From a virus, in the IMG/VR virus record IMGVR_UViG_3300030339_000099, positions 1 through 41,830 of that record: a DNA stretch of 41,830 nucleotides; one strand, 5' to 3'. Every line of letters starts with the position of its first letter. Position 1 is the stretch's first letter. Positions 31,403-40,070 of this stretch are shown here, one piece after another. The position numbers and the translations under genes were made by a program. The notes under the pieces were generated by a model. That model saw nothing but the letters and a program-made list of their open reading frames with translations. It did not search any database and was not told the origin of the DNA.

Positions 31403-32842
31403 ATGTCAACATCAACTTACATATTAACATTACAATTAAATACAGAAAAATATCAAGAAGCAGAATTAAATAAAAGATTTGAAAAATGTAGGAAGATTTA
31501 TAATTCTTGTATAACTGAATTGTTTAAAAGATATAATCATATGAGAGAATCTAAAGAATATAGAAAGAATTGTAAATCAAAAGACAAAGATAGAAATAAA
31601 ATATTTAATGAATTAAATAATAAATATGGTTTGACAGAATATTCACTTCATCACTTTGTAGTTCCTATGTATAATTATTATAATATTGATAGTAAAACCG
31701 CCCAAGCAATGGCTAGTAGGTCATTTAATGCTTTCCAAAAGTTAATGTTTCATCAAGCAGATAAAATCAATTATATTAAATATAATGAATTAAATTCAGT
31801 TGAAGGGAAAACTAATGCACAAGGCATTAAATATAGAGATGGAATAATTCAATGGAATAAATTAAATATGCCAGTTATAATTAAGAACAGTGATGTATAT
31901 GCACAAAAAGCTATTCAAGATAGAGTTAAATATTGTAGAATAGTTAGAAAAGAAATAAAAGGTAAAATTAAATTCTATATTCAATTGGTATTAGAAGGTA
32001 TTCCACCTATTAAAGTAACTAAAGATGGTGAATTAAAGGGGCAAATTGGTTTAGGTTCTGTCGGAATTGACATAGGAACTAGAACAATTGCAATATCAAG
32101 TAAATATGATGTTAAATTATTAGAATTAGCACCTAGTATTAATAATATTGATAGAGAAATAAAGTTATTACAAAGAAAAATGGATAGAAGTAAACGTGCT
32201 ATGAATCCTAATAAATTTAATGAGAATGGAACTATTAAAATAGGAAATAAAGATAAGTGGACATTTAGTAATAATTATATAAAGCTTAAATCGGAAAGAA
32301 AAGAACTATATAGAAAACAAGTTGAAATAAGAAAACAAGAACATTATAAAATGATAGGTGAATTATTAATGCTAGGGGATAAATTCTATGTTGAAACTAT
32401 GAATTATAAGGGGTTACAAAGTAGAAGTAAAAAGACTACTAAAAATAAAGATGGTAAATTCAATAAGAAAAAAAGATTCGGTAAGTCTTTGGCAAATAAA
32501 GCACCGAGCATGTTTTTGACTATGTTAAACAATAAGTTAAAATGGAATAATGAAAAATTATATAAAATTGATACTTATAAAATTAAGGCGAGTCAATATA
32601 ACCACTTTACAGGAGAATGTAATAAAAAATCTTTGAGTGAAAGATGGAATAAATTTGAAAATTATAAAATACAAAGAGATTTATATAGTAGTTTTTTAAT
32701 AATGAATGTTAAAGATAATTTAAAAGAGATTGATAGAGATAAATGTTTTGAAACCTTTGACAATTTTAAATTATTACATGATAAAGAAATAATTAGAATA
32801 CAAAATAGTGATAGTAAGATAATATCAAGCATGGGAATATAA
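31403..32842 (+). CDS. tnpB: TnpB-family nuclease without zinc finger
   Basis: 479 aa, longer than canonical TnpB. The RuvC residues are in place: GIDIGTRTIAI (Asp about 223), FYVETMNYKGL (Glu about 331) and QRDLYSSFLIMN (Asp about 426). The four-cysteine zinc finger normally found before the last Asp is absent; the region reads SQYNHFTGECNKKSLSERW. This zinc-less branch is common as a stand-alone gene in Clostridium genomes. GGGAGTGAT precedes the ATG. Since the catalytic residues remain, it is unlikely to be a nuclease-dead TldR-type repressor. It probably uses an omega RNA from its 3' end and a TTAC target-adjacent motif. Confidence 0.88.
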   Translation: MSTSTYILTLQLNTEKYQEAELNKRFEKCRKIYNSCITELFKRYNHMRESKEYRKNCKSKDKDRNKIFNELNNKYGLTEYSLHHFVVPMYNYYNIDSKTAQAMASRSFNAFQKLMFHQADKINYIKYNELNSVEGKTNAQGIKYRDGIIQWNKLNMPVIIKNSDVYAQKAIQDRVKYCRIVRKEIKGKIKFYIQLVLEGIPPIKVTKDGELKGQIGLGSVGIDIGTRTIAISSKYDVKLLELAPSINNIDREIKLLQRKMDRSKRAMNPNKFNENGTIKIGNKDKWTFSNNYIKLKSERKELYRKQVEIRKQEHYKMIGELLMLGDKFYVETMNYKGLQSRSKKTTKNKDGKFNKKKRFGKSLANKAPSMFLTMLNNKLKWNNEKLYKIDTYKIKASQYNHFTGECNKKSLSERWNKFENYKIQRDLYSSFLIMNVKDNLKEIDRDKCFETFDNFKLLHDKEIIRIQNSDSKIISSMGI

Positions 32843-33055
32843 AAATAATAAAATGGTTTAGAATCGAGCCATATGCTAACGCTAATAGTGACAATGGTTG
32901 CTTTGTTAGTAAAAGTCTTAATGAATATAATTAGTGTTTATATGTTGTAATTTATAAAAGATACTATTGTTATAAATGAGAGTATAAAAGAAATTTATTA
33001 GTAATTAAGAACCGTCCAACCTTTAGGTTGTGACGAGTATTCAGTGACGGGTCAA
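32843..33055 (+). ncRNA. Candidate omega RNA region of the IS605-type element
   Basis: Non-coding 213 nt between the tnpB stop and the right end. The RNA scaffold of IS605-type TnpB is made from here, and the guide would be the ~16-20 nt following TCAA (from 33056), i.e. the flanking terminator sequence. Inference from family architecture. Confidence 0.5.
33014..33034 (+). repeat. Right-end hairpin of the IS605-type element
   Basis: GTCCAACC, loop TTTA, then GGTTG-T-GAC: eight base pairs with one bulged T on the 3' arm, the same architecture as the left-end hairpin though the bases differ. Confidence 0.85.
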
Positions 33056-33082
33056 AAGCGTAGTATCCTAGCTACGTTTCTC
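33056..33082 (+). terminator. Hairpin/terminator at the insertion flank
   Basis: AAGCGTAG pairs with CTACGTTT (one G-U), followed by CTCATTTT. It lies outside the element and would follow TTAC directly if the element were excised. Confidence 0.55.
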
Positions 33083-33119
33083 ATTTTAAATAAATTAAAT
33101 TCTTTAGGAGGAATTATAT

Positions 33120-33962
33120 ATGTTAATAGGGAATTTAGAAGTATATGGAATTATATATAAAATTGAAAATATATTAAATAATAAAATTTATATTGGACAA
33201 ACAATACAGGAATTTAATAAGCGTTATGATTATGGTGGCATAGATTCAGAAAGAGTTTATAATTATTATAAAAGTCATAAAGAACAAGGGTATTATTATA
33301 ATAGACACTTACTTAGTGCTATGACTAAACAAGGATATGCCAACTTTATTACTACTAAAATACTAGACATGGCATTTTCGCAAGAAGAATTAGATATTAA
33401 AGAAAAATGTTGGATTAGTATCCATGATTCGATTAATAATGGATATAATATGAATGAAGGTGGAGGAACTGGGAGTCCTAGTATTGAGACTAAAATAAGA
33501 ATGAGTATAAATAATAAAGGAGAAGGAAATCCTAATTACGGAAAGATTCATTCAGAAGAAACTAGATTAAGAATGAAAGAAAATCATTGGAGTAAAAAAG
33601 GGTATGAATCTTGGAATAAGGGATTAAATAAAACTTTAAACCCTTTGTTTGGGACTCATTATTCAGAAGAAACAAAAAAGAAAATGAGTGATTCTCAAAA
33701 GGGAAAGATAATATCACAAGAAACTAAGAAAAAAATAAGTGAAGGTAGGGTAGGAAAAGATAATCCTTATGCTAAAAAAGTAATATGTATTACAACTGGA
33801 AAAGAATTTGATACTGTGCGAGATGGTGCGATATTTTATAATTGCGATGGAAGTTGTATTACAAAATGTTGTAAAGGGATAAGAGGAACGTGTGGGAAAT
33901 TAGAGGACGGAATACTTTTAAAATGGATGTACTATAAAGATTATATAAACAAAAAGATTTAG
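33120..33962 (+). CDS. GIY-YIG homing endonuclease with NUMOD repeats
   Basis: 280 aa. The GIY-YIG domain is N-terminal: YGIIYKIENILNNKIYIGQT, with arginine in NKRYDYGG and glutamate/asparagine in NMNEGGG. Three NUMOD3-type DNA-binding repeats follow (GNPNYGKIHSEETRLRMK; NPLFGTHYSEETKKKMS; GKIISQETKKKISEG), then a NUMOD1-like C-terminal module (KKVICITTGKEFDTVRDGA). Such free-standing nucleases spread by cutting alleles lacking them. AGGAGGAATT precedes the ATG. It sits between the IS605-type element and the terminase genes, a common place for mobile endonucleases. Confidence 0.9.
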   Translation: MLIGNLEVYGIIYKIENILNNKIYIGQTIQEFNKRYDYGGIDSERVYNYYKSHKEQGYYYNRHLLSAMTKQGYANFITTKILDMAFSQEELDIKEKCWISIHDSINNGYNMNEGGGTGSPSIETKIRMSINNKGEGNPNYGKIHSEETRLRMKENHWSKKGYESWNKGLNKTLNPLFGTHYSEETKKKMSDSQKGKIISQETKKKISEGRVGKDNPYAKKVICITTGKEFDTVRDGAIFYNCDGSCITKCCKGIRGTCGKLEDGILLKWMYYKDYINKKI

Positions 33963-33994
33963 AAGTCGCTAATTAAATTTAGTGGCTTTTTTAT
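33963..33994 (+). terminator. Terminator after the GIY-YIG gene
   Basis: A 10-bp stem (AAGTCGCTAA with TTAGTGGCTT, two G-U pairs) followed by TTTTTT. It covers the ATG at 33982, so that codon is not the start of the next gene. Confidence 0.88.
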
Positions 33995-34023
33995 TATGCA
34001 AAATTAAAAGGAGGTGTATTATC

Positions 34024-34977
34024 ATGGCAAATAAACCAAAAGGTAATACTGATATGACAAGTAGAGAACTTATATATTGTACAGGTTGTGACCATGATAA
34101 AAAACCTAGTGAATTCTATAAAAGCTATGGCACAACTAAATCTGGAACTTTACCCTATTGTAAGCAATGTTGTATAAATATGAGTTTAAATGATAATAGA
34201 ACTTTAAATATTGATAAATTCAAAAGCATGCTATCAAAGGTAGATAGACCATTTTTATATCAAACATTATCAGATAACTTAGAAAAATATCCCAAAATAG
34301 AATCTGCAATTGGATTTTATTTTAAAGATTTAGGGATGACACAAAATAGAGAATTAAAATATAAAGATAGTTTATTTACACCTAATTCTAATACAAATAT
34401 ACATAACGGAATAATAATGGAAGAAGCTTTATTGAATGATAGTGAAAGAAGAAGACTCATAGATAAATGGGGTTTTGGCTATAATGATGAAGAATTATAT
34501 TCATTTGAAAGAAAATATGATTTATTGAAAGAAAATTATCCTCAAAAAACTGCCATGCATACAGAAGCATTGCTTACTTATATTAGATATAGAGTTAAAG
34601 AAGAATTAGCAACTGCAAAAGGAGATGTAAGTGAAGCTCAAAAATGGGGACAACTTGCAGATAAAGCGTCTGAGCGTGCAAAAATAAACCCATCGCAACT
34701 AAGTAAGGCTGATTTAAGTGGTGGTTTAAATGGTTTTGGGGAACTTTCAAGAGCAGTTGAACAAGCCGTAGATATGATTTCAATATTACCTAAATTCATT
34801 GAAAAACCTCAAGATAAAGTGGATTTTACTCTATGGTGTTATATAAATTATATAAGAAGATTAAAGAATCTACCAGATGTTGAATATAAAGATATCTGGG
34901 CATTTTATGAAGAACGTAGAGACGAATATAAAAAAGAAGATAATAGAGAATTTGAATTTGAGGACGAACAAATATGA
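34024..34977 (+). CDS. Terminase small-subunit-like protein with zinc finger
   Basis: 317 aa. Cys19/Cys22 and Cys46/Cys49 form an N-terminal zinc finger (YCTGC..YCKQCC). The rest is helical, with a long region ending in GFGELSRAVEQAVDMISILP. It directly precedes the large terminase with a 4-nt overlap, the usual place of the small subunit, which recognises phage DNA and loads it on the motor; SP-beta-like phages have a similar gene here (YonG-like, as I recall). ATG 34024 has AAAGGAGGTG upstream; the longer frame from 33982 begins inside a terminator. Function is inferred from position. Confidence 0.65.
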   Translation: MANKPKGNTDMTSRELIYCTGCDHDKKPSEFYKSYGTTKSGTLPYCKQCCINMSLNDNRTLNIDKFKSMLSKVDRPFLYQTLSDNLEKYPKIESAIGFYFKDLGMTQNRELKYKDSLFTPNSNTNIHNGIIMEEALLNDSERRRLIDKWGFGYNDEELYSFERKYDLLKENYPQKTAMHTEALLTYIRYRVKEELATAKGDVSEAQKWGQLADKASERAKINPSQLSKADLSGGLNGFGELSRAVEQAVDMISILPKFIEKPQDKVDFTLWCYINYIRRLKNLPDVEYKDIWAFYEERRDEYKKEDNREFEFEDEQI

Positions 34978-36689
34978 ACAATTTTAGAGTAAATGACATG
35001 CATACTAATGATAGAAGTGATATAAGTAATCCTAATTTTAATTCACCTGTATATAATAAAACTAAACGAGAAGATGATAAGTTTACTCAAAATTTAGATA
35101 AATGGGTTGATTTCATATCTTGGGCTAGATGGAATATGGATTTATTTCTAGATTTAATAACTCCTGAATCAAATAGTATTAGACTAGATTTAGACCAAAG
35201 AGTTTTTCTAAGAAGTCTAGGAAGATTTCTTAGGGTATATGGTGTTTTTCCTCGGGGATATGGAAAAACATTTGTTGAAATGTTAGGACTATATGTTGTA
35301 GCTATATTATTCCCAGATAGTAATTTGAGTATGTCTGCACAAACTAGAGAAGCTAGTGCAAGATTAATAAAAGAGAAACACTTAGAAATTAAGAAGTATT
35401 ATCCATTAATAGCTTGTGATATAGTTAAGGAAAATTTTTCAAAGGATTCTGCTGAAATAATATTTACGAGTGGTTCAAAAATAGATAATTTAGCCAACAA
35501 TCAAGCAAGTAAAGGGCTTAGAAGGCACAGATTAAATATGGAAGAAAGTTCGTTAATCAATGATTTAGTATTCCAAGATGCCTTAGAACCTATACCAAAT
35601 GTTCCTAGAAGAACAATTGGAAAAGAATCGTTAATTAATCCAGATGAATTAAGTGGACAAATTCATTTTTTAACAACTGCATATTTCAAAAATACAGAGT
35701 ATGAAAGAAGTTTACAAATGTTTGATGAAATGGCGGAACTAAAAGGGATTATGGTTTTAGGTGCTGATTGGCAATTAGCATGTGAATATGGCAGGGGTGA
35801 AACAAAATCACAAATATTATCAAAAAAAGAAAAGCTATCTCCTATTTTCTTTGCAACTAATTACGAAAGTCGTTGGGTTGGGTCAACAGATAATTGTTTA
35901 GTGGATATAGATAAATTAATAGAACTAAGAGTTTTGCCAAAATCTGAACTCAAAAGTGATGGAAAGTCTGAGTATTACATTGGAGTAGATGTAGCACGTT
36001 CAACAAAAACCTCAAACAATCAAACATCCATATCTATAGGAAAAGTCAAAAGAGATAAAAATGATAGGGTAAAACATATACAATTAGTAAACTTAATAAA
36101 CTTACCTAATGGAATGAATTTTACAGGACAAGCAATAATAATTAAAAAACTAAGAAATACATTTAAGGCAAAAAAAGTAATTTTAGATGGGAATGGTTTA
36201 GGGGTTGGACTAGTTGATGAATTATTAAAATTACATATAGACCCAATAACAGGAGACGAATTAATTGCATATGATACTATAAATACAGAACATGAAAGCG
36301 ACGAAGCTGAAACTGAAAAATGTTTATTCGTTGTAAATGCACAGGGTATAAATAGTGATATTATAGTTAATTTCATTAATATGGTAGAAGGTAAAACATT
36401 GCAATTATTAGATAAAGTAGACCAAAGTAAATTAGATTATTCTTCAGATACTGATTTTATGAGTAATGGACTGTTGGGTTCAATTCAAACAGAGTTTTTT
36501 ATAGAAGAAGTAGCTAATTTGCAATTAAAAACAATGAATGGAGGAAAACTAACAGTAGAAAGAAATTCAAAATCTTTAGACAAAGATAGATATAGTGCAT
36601 GTAGTTATATGATGTATTATATAATGACTTATGAAAATAAAACAAAAAAAGATAAGGATTCTTCAATGTTAGACTATTGCTTCTTTTAA
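34974..36689 (+). CDS. terL: Phage terminase large subunit
   Basis: 571 aa. The ATPase has Walker A FPRGYGKT near residues 91-98 and a Walker B-like strand LNMEESSL with catalytic Glu. The C-terminal RNase H-like nuclease starts at YIGVDVARST (first Asp), has KKVILDGNGLG (second acid) and ends in SKSLDKDRYSACSYMMYY (third Asp). This enzyme pumps phage DNA into the prohead and cuts it. The gene overlaps the small-subunit gene (ATGA), and is followed by a recurring-motif copy and the portal gene. Closest in style to SP-beta YonF. Confidence 0.92.
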   Translation: MNNFRVNDMHTNDRSDISNPNFNSPVYNKTKREDDKFTQNLDKWVDFISWARWNMDLFLDLITPESNSIRLDLDQRVFLRSLGRFLRVYGVFPRGYGKTFVEMLGLYVVAILFPDSNLSMSAQTREASARLIKEKHLEIKKYYPLIACDIVKENFSKDSAEIIFTSGSKIDNLANNQASKGLRRHRLNMEESSLINDLVFQDALEPIPNVPRRTIGKESLINPDELSGQIHFLTTAYFKNTEYERSLQMFDEMAELKGIMVLGADWQLACEYGRGETKSQILSKKEKLSPIFFATNYESRWVGSTDNCLVDIDKLIELRVLPKSELKSDGKSEYYIGVDVARSTKTSNNQTSISIGKVKRDKNDRVKHIQLVNLINLPNGMNFTGQAIIIKKLRNTFKAKKVILDGNGLGVGLVDELLKLHIDPITGDELIAYDTINTEHESDEAETEKCLFVVNAQGINSDIIVNFINMVEGKTLQLLDKVDQSKLDYSSDTDFMSNGLLGSIQTEFFIEEVANLQLKTMNGGKLTVERNSKSLDKDRYSACSYMMYYIMTYENKTKKDKDSSMLDYCFF

Positions 36690-36697
36690 AAGAATAA

Positions 36698-36714
36698 AAC
36701 ATATTAAAATAATA
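36698..36714 (+). promoter_or_regulatory. Copy of recurring motif
   Basis: AACATATTAAAATAATA, between the terminase stop and the AAAGGAGGTG of the portal gene. Confidence 0.5.
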
Positions 36715-36736
36715 ATAAAGGAGGTGACAACCAATA

Positions 36737-38269
36737 ATGCCAACAACAAAACCAAAACAACCAACTGCTTACCAACAAAATAAGCAACAATTAGCAGAAG
36801 AAAATCAAAGACAATGGATGGATTTTGCACAAGAATCATTTATAGGTACAAGGTTTGACCCTAACATAGCACAAAGAGGTGTAACATATGGAAGATTAGA
36901 TAAACATGAAATAGCACGTTTATTGAGGTCTCCCTATGTTAATTTTAAACAACTTCAAAACTATTCAAGATTATTTATGGCAACAGAAGGTATTTACTAT
37001 AGGACAATTAAAACATTAGCAAATATGTTGACTTATGACCATATGTTAATACCTTATGCAGAAAATAGTGCTTTAATAAAATATAAAAAGAAGTTAAAAG
37101 AATGCTATGATACCGCAAGTATATATCTAGAAAAAATGAATTTAAAAGCAAACTTACCTATATTCGCTGAAGATTTATTAATAGATGGGGAATGTTATTA
37201 CTATAAAATAGAAGATACTACAGGAATAATATATCAAAAAATAGATAATGAATATTGTTTGCCTTATAAAAATGAAAATGGAGTATGGAGATTTGTAATT
37301 GATTGTTTAAAATTAAATACTATGCTAGATATTACTACATATCCTATTGAAATTCAAAAAGCAATTGCAATATTTAATGATGGTGGCTCTGAAACAAATC
37401 CTATATTTATAATGAAAAGATATTATCCTGTAAAAAATGGAATATGTTTTTCAGTTGTAAAAGAAGGTAAACATGGTACACCTCCATTTGCTTTTCTATT
37501 TAAGGATTTAATTGCATTAGAAGAAAAGAAAGAATTAAAAGAAAAGATAGATAGAGTTAACAGTACAAAAATGATACATAACAAAATAGAAACTAAAGAT
37601 AAAGATACAATGGTAGACCCTAAAGTTGCTAAAACTTACAATGAAGCAATCAAGAAAAATTTAATACAAAAGAATCTTGATGAAGGTATTTTTACTATTA
37701 CTAATCCTTTTGAAGCAAGTATATTAAATCTTGATACTACATCGGCAAGAACAGAAAATATGGTTAAAAATAGTATATATCAAGTTTATTCAGAGACAGG
37801 AATGTCAGAGATGTTATTTAATTCAGAAAAAGGTGGAGCTGAAGCTCTTAAAAAATCTTTAATTAATAACATAACATATGTTATAAATATGTTATTGAAA
37901 AGTTTTAACTATTATGTAGATGAAGAATTGAGATTGTTGAATACCAAAATAAGAATGAAATGTATTATTCTTGATAACACTTATTATGATAGAGATGAAA
38001 AAAAATCTTCAAGTTTAAGTGATATGGCTTATGGTGGAAGTAGATTATTATATTTAGCTAATTCAGGATTTACACCTATGGAAGGTATTAATTTATTACA
38101 AAGTGAATCCATATTAGGTATAGATAAATTGTTCATACCGGCAGAATCAAGTCACACAATGAGTGATAAAACCAATAAAGGTGGTCGTCCAAATGCAAAT
38201 GAAATGGAACAAAATGGACAAACTACATCTGAAATAACGCAACAAGTAAATAATGATAGTGGTAATTAA
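36737..38269 (+). CDS. Phage portal protein
   Basis: 510 aa, the size of a portal subunit, placed right after the terminase. It shows the expected features: N-terminal clip/wing helices (SPYVNFKQLQNYSRLFMATEG), a central region DLLIDGECYYYKI, and a long C-terminal stem-crown part with GMSEMLFNSEKGGAEALKKSLINN, which resembles the conserved helix of SPP1-like portals. The C-terminal ~40 residues are Asn/Gln-rich and disordered. Twelve such subunits form the DNA channel. AAAGGAGGTG is about 10 nt upstream of the ATG. Resembles SP-beta YonE in position. Confidence 0.85.
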   Translation: MPTTKPKQPTAYQQNKQQLAEENQRQWMDFAQESFIGTRFDPNIAQRGVTYGRLDKHEIARLLRSPYVNFKQLQNYSRLFMATEGIYYRTIKTLANMLTYDHMLIPYAENSALIKYKKKLKECYDTASIYLEKMNLKANLPIFAEDLLIDGECYYYKIEDTTGIIYQKIDNEYCLPYKNENGVWRFVIDCLKLNTMLDITTYPIEIQKAIAIFNDGGSETNPIFIMKRYYPVKNGICFSVVKEGKHGTPPFAFLFKDLIALEEKKELKEKIDRVNSTKMIHNKIETKDKDTMVDPKVAKTYNEAIKKNLIQKNLDEGIFTITNPFEASILNLDTTSARTENMVKNSIYQVYSETGMSEMLFNSEKGGAEALKKSLINNITYVINMLLKSFNYYVDEELRLLNTKIRMKCIILDNTYYDRDEKKSSSLSDMAYGGSRLLYLANSGFTPMEGINLLQSESILGIDKLFIPAESSHTMSDKTNKGGRPNANEMEQNGQTTSEITQQVNNDSGN

Positions 38270-38288
38270 TGAAAGGAGGTGAAATATA

Positions 38289-39974
38289 ATGTCAAAAATA
38301 AATGATAAACAATTAAAAAATTTACAAGTTACTTTTAATAAAATAAAAGAATATAATGATATTTCTGCCGACACTAGATTTACAGAAGTTTTAATTAAGA
38401 TATTAAGTATTGGTAAAAATTATAATGGAAGTATATTTAAACAAGAAGTTGTACAAGAAGCAATTCCATCTCTAGCCAATATTCCTATTCTTGGATTTAT
38501 AGAAGATAACAAAGAAGATGAAGAAGATTTTTCAGACCATAGAATAGGTTTAGTTGACCAAAATGGGAAAAAGGTAATGAGATACTTAGGTAATTGTTAT
38601 GGAGTAATTCCAGAATCGTTCGCTAATGAAGCTTATTTTAAAGAAGAATTATGCTCCGATGGTATAGTTCGTACATATCTTTTTGTAAAAGGATTGCTTT
38701 TTAATAAATTTGATTATGTATTAGATATATTTAATAAAGAATCTGAAAATAAATCTCAATCCATGGAACTTGATGAAAATTATGAAGGACATTTTGAAAG
38801 TGATGGTTTTGTATTTGATAAATTTCGATTTGCAGGTAGTTGCATTCTTGGAAAAGGAATACAACCAGCAATAATCGACTCAAATATAACTATGAATTTT
38901 TCAACAAATACAAAATCAGTAGCAGAAGAAATAGAAAATAAATTAAATGAATTTACTAAATATTTCAGCAAAAAGGAGGATATAGAAATAATGGCTAAAA
39001 AAGAAACAATTGAACAATCTAACGTTGAAGTAGAAGCACAAGTTGCTGAAAACTTTGCAAAAGAAGTATCTAAAGACAATTCTAAAATAGCATCTGACTC
39101 TAAAGCTAAAGAATTTGATGTAACCAATCAAGATGATGATTCAGAAGTTGTACAAGCAATAGAAGATGTCGTTGAGGTATTAGATGAAATAGAGGACGCT
39201 ATAGATAATGGGGTTGATGAAGATACTGAAAATGAGGATTATGCTAAAGATAAATCTAAAGAAGAAATGTCTTGTGGTGATAAAGAAGACACGAAAAATA
39301 TGTCTAAGGAAGATGGTAAGAAACAATATACATTAACCTTCTCTTTATCATTTGAAGATATTAGAAGTCAAATCTATGACAAATTATACGATATGGAAAA
39401 TATTGAAAATACTTGTTATGGAATTATAGAAACAAAGGATAGTTATTTTGTATATGCAGATTATTGTAGTGGTCAATTCTATAAACAATCTTATGTTAAA
39501 AATGATACATCTATTGCTTTTACAGGTGAAAGAGAAGAAATATTTAATGTATTTGTAGACCAAGCAACTAAAGATGCTATTGAAAGTGTTACATATTCTA
39601 AATTACAAAAAGATTTAGAAGAAGCACAAATTAAAATACAAGAATATAGTATTGCGAATGCAGAATTATTGAAGTTCCAATTAGATATAAAAGATAATGA
39701 AAGAAAAACAGAGATAGATGGAGTAATTGCTAGATTCTCTAAGATAAATGAACTAGACTTAGAAAAATACAAACAAAAGGCTTATTCTAAGGAAATTTCA
39801 AAAGAACAATTAGAAGACAAGTTATTTGCTGAGTTAGGAAAAATGAACTTTAGTAAAATCACAGGTGAAGTATCTAAAGAAAAAGTAGAAGTAGCTACTA
39901 ATTATACCGTGTCATTACAAGAACAAGATAAATGTCCTTATGAAGGATGCGAGAATTTATTTTCACCTAATTAA
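38289..39974 (+). CDS. Capsid maturation protease and scaffold fusion
   Basis: 561 aa. Residues 1-210 are a folded alpha/beta domain with patterns expected of a phage prohead protease (DFSDHRIG, ESFANEAYFKEELCSDG, then ENKSQSMELDE with a candidate Ser). From about 235 onward the protein is acidic and coiled-coil-rich (EVVQAIEDVVEVLDEIEDAIDN; LQKDLEEAQIKIQEY), as in scaffolds. An in-frame ATG at 38991 has AAGGAGG upstream, so a separate 327-aa scaffold may be made. AAAGGAGGTGA precedes the first ATG. The protease family is not identified with certainty and a capsid-assembly role is inferred from place (between portal and capsid). Ends with CPYEGC, a lone Cys pair. Confidence 0.65.
   Translation: MSKINDKQLKNLQVTFNKIKEYNDISADTRFTEVLIKILSIGKNYNGSIFKQEVVQEAIPSLANIPILGFIEDNKEDEEDFSDHRIGLVDQNGKKVMRYLGNCYGVIPESFANEAYFKEELCSDGIVRTYLFVKGLLFNKFDYVLDIFNKESENKSQSMELDENYEGHFESDGFVFDKFRFAGSCILGKGIQPAIIDSNITMNFSTNTKSVAEEIENKLNEFTKYFSKKEDIEIMAKKETIEQSNVEVEAQVAENFAKEVSKDNSKIASDSKAKEFDVTNQDDDSEVVQAIEDVVEVLDEIEDAIDNGVDEDTENEDYAKDKSKEEMSCGDKEDTKNMSKEDGKKQYTLTFSLSFEDIRSQIYDKLYDMENIENTCYGIIETKDSYFVYADYCSGQFYKQSYVKNDTSIAFTGEREEIFNVFVDQATKDAIESVTYSKLQKDLEEAQIKIQEYSIANAELLKFQLDIKDNERKTEIDGVIARFSKINELDLEKYKQKAYSKEISKEQLEDKLFAELGKMNFSKITGEVSKEKVEVATNYTVSLQEQDKCPYEGCENLFSPN
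38973..38993 (+). promoter_or_regulatory. Internal ribosome binding site and start codon
   Basis: AAGGAGG at 38973-38979, 11 nt, then ATG 38991-38993, in frame with the surrounding gene (codon 235). It is the strongest internal Shine-Dalgarno in the head module. Confidence 0.65.
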
Positions 39975-39992
39975 TAAATTAAATTAAAAACT

Positions 39993-40022
39993 AAGTCTAA
40001 ATATTTATATTTGGGCTTTTTA
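39993..40022 (+). terminator. Terminator before the capsid genes
   Basis: An 11-bp stem (AAGTCTAAATA with TATTTGGGCTT, two G-U pairs), loop TTTA, followed by TTTTT. Confidence 0.85.
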
Positions 40023-40027
40023 TATTA

Positions 40028-40068
40028 AAACTAAAAAATAAATTAAAATATGAAAGCGAGGAAATTAA
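40028..40068 (+). repeat. 41-bp leader, copy 1
   Basis: Identical over 41 bp to 40561-40601. It holds ATTAAAATATGAAAGCGAGGA and ends just before the start codon; the CGAGGA part is the ribosome binding site. Confidence 0.9.
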
Positions 40069-40070
40069 TT

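Larger units (their letters stand above)
31277..33055 (+). mobile_element. IS200/IS605-type element with tnpB only
   Basis: About 1.78 kb. TTAC lies at 31273-31276 just before the inferred left end, and the inferred right end is TCAA at 33052-33055; these are the tetranucleotides used by IS608. Both ends keep a hairpin with a TTTA loop and a single unpaired T on the 3' arm, the shape recognised by Y1 transposase TnpA. There is no tnpA, so movement would need one in trans. Precise excision would rejoin the promoter at 31205 to the terminator hairpin and the GIY-YIG gene downstream. Boundaries are inferred. Confidence 0.78.

Noticed and set aside
31403-32842. Nuclease-dead TldR-type repressor
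   Set aside because: All three RuvC acidic residues are in place.
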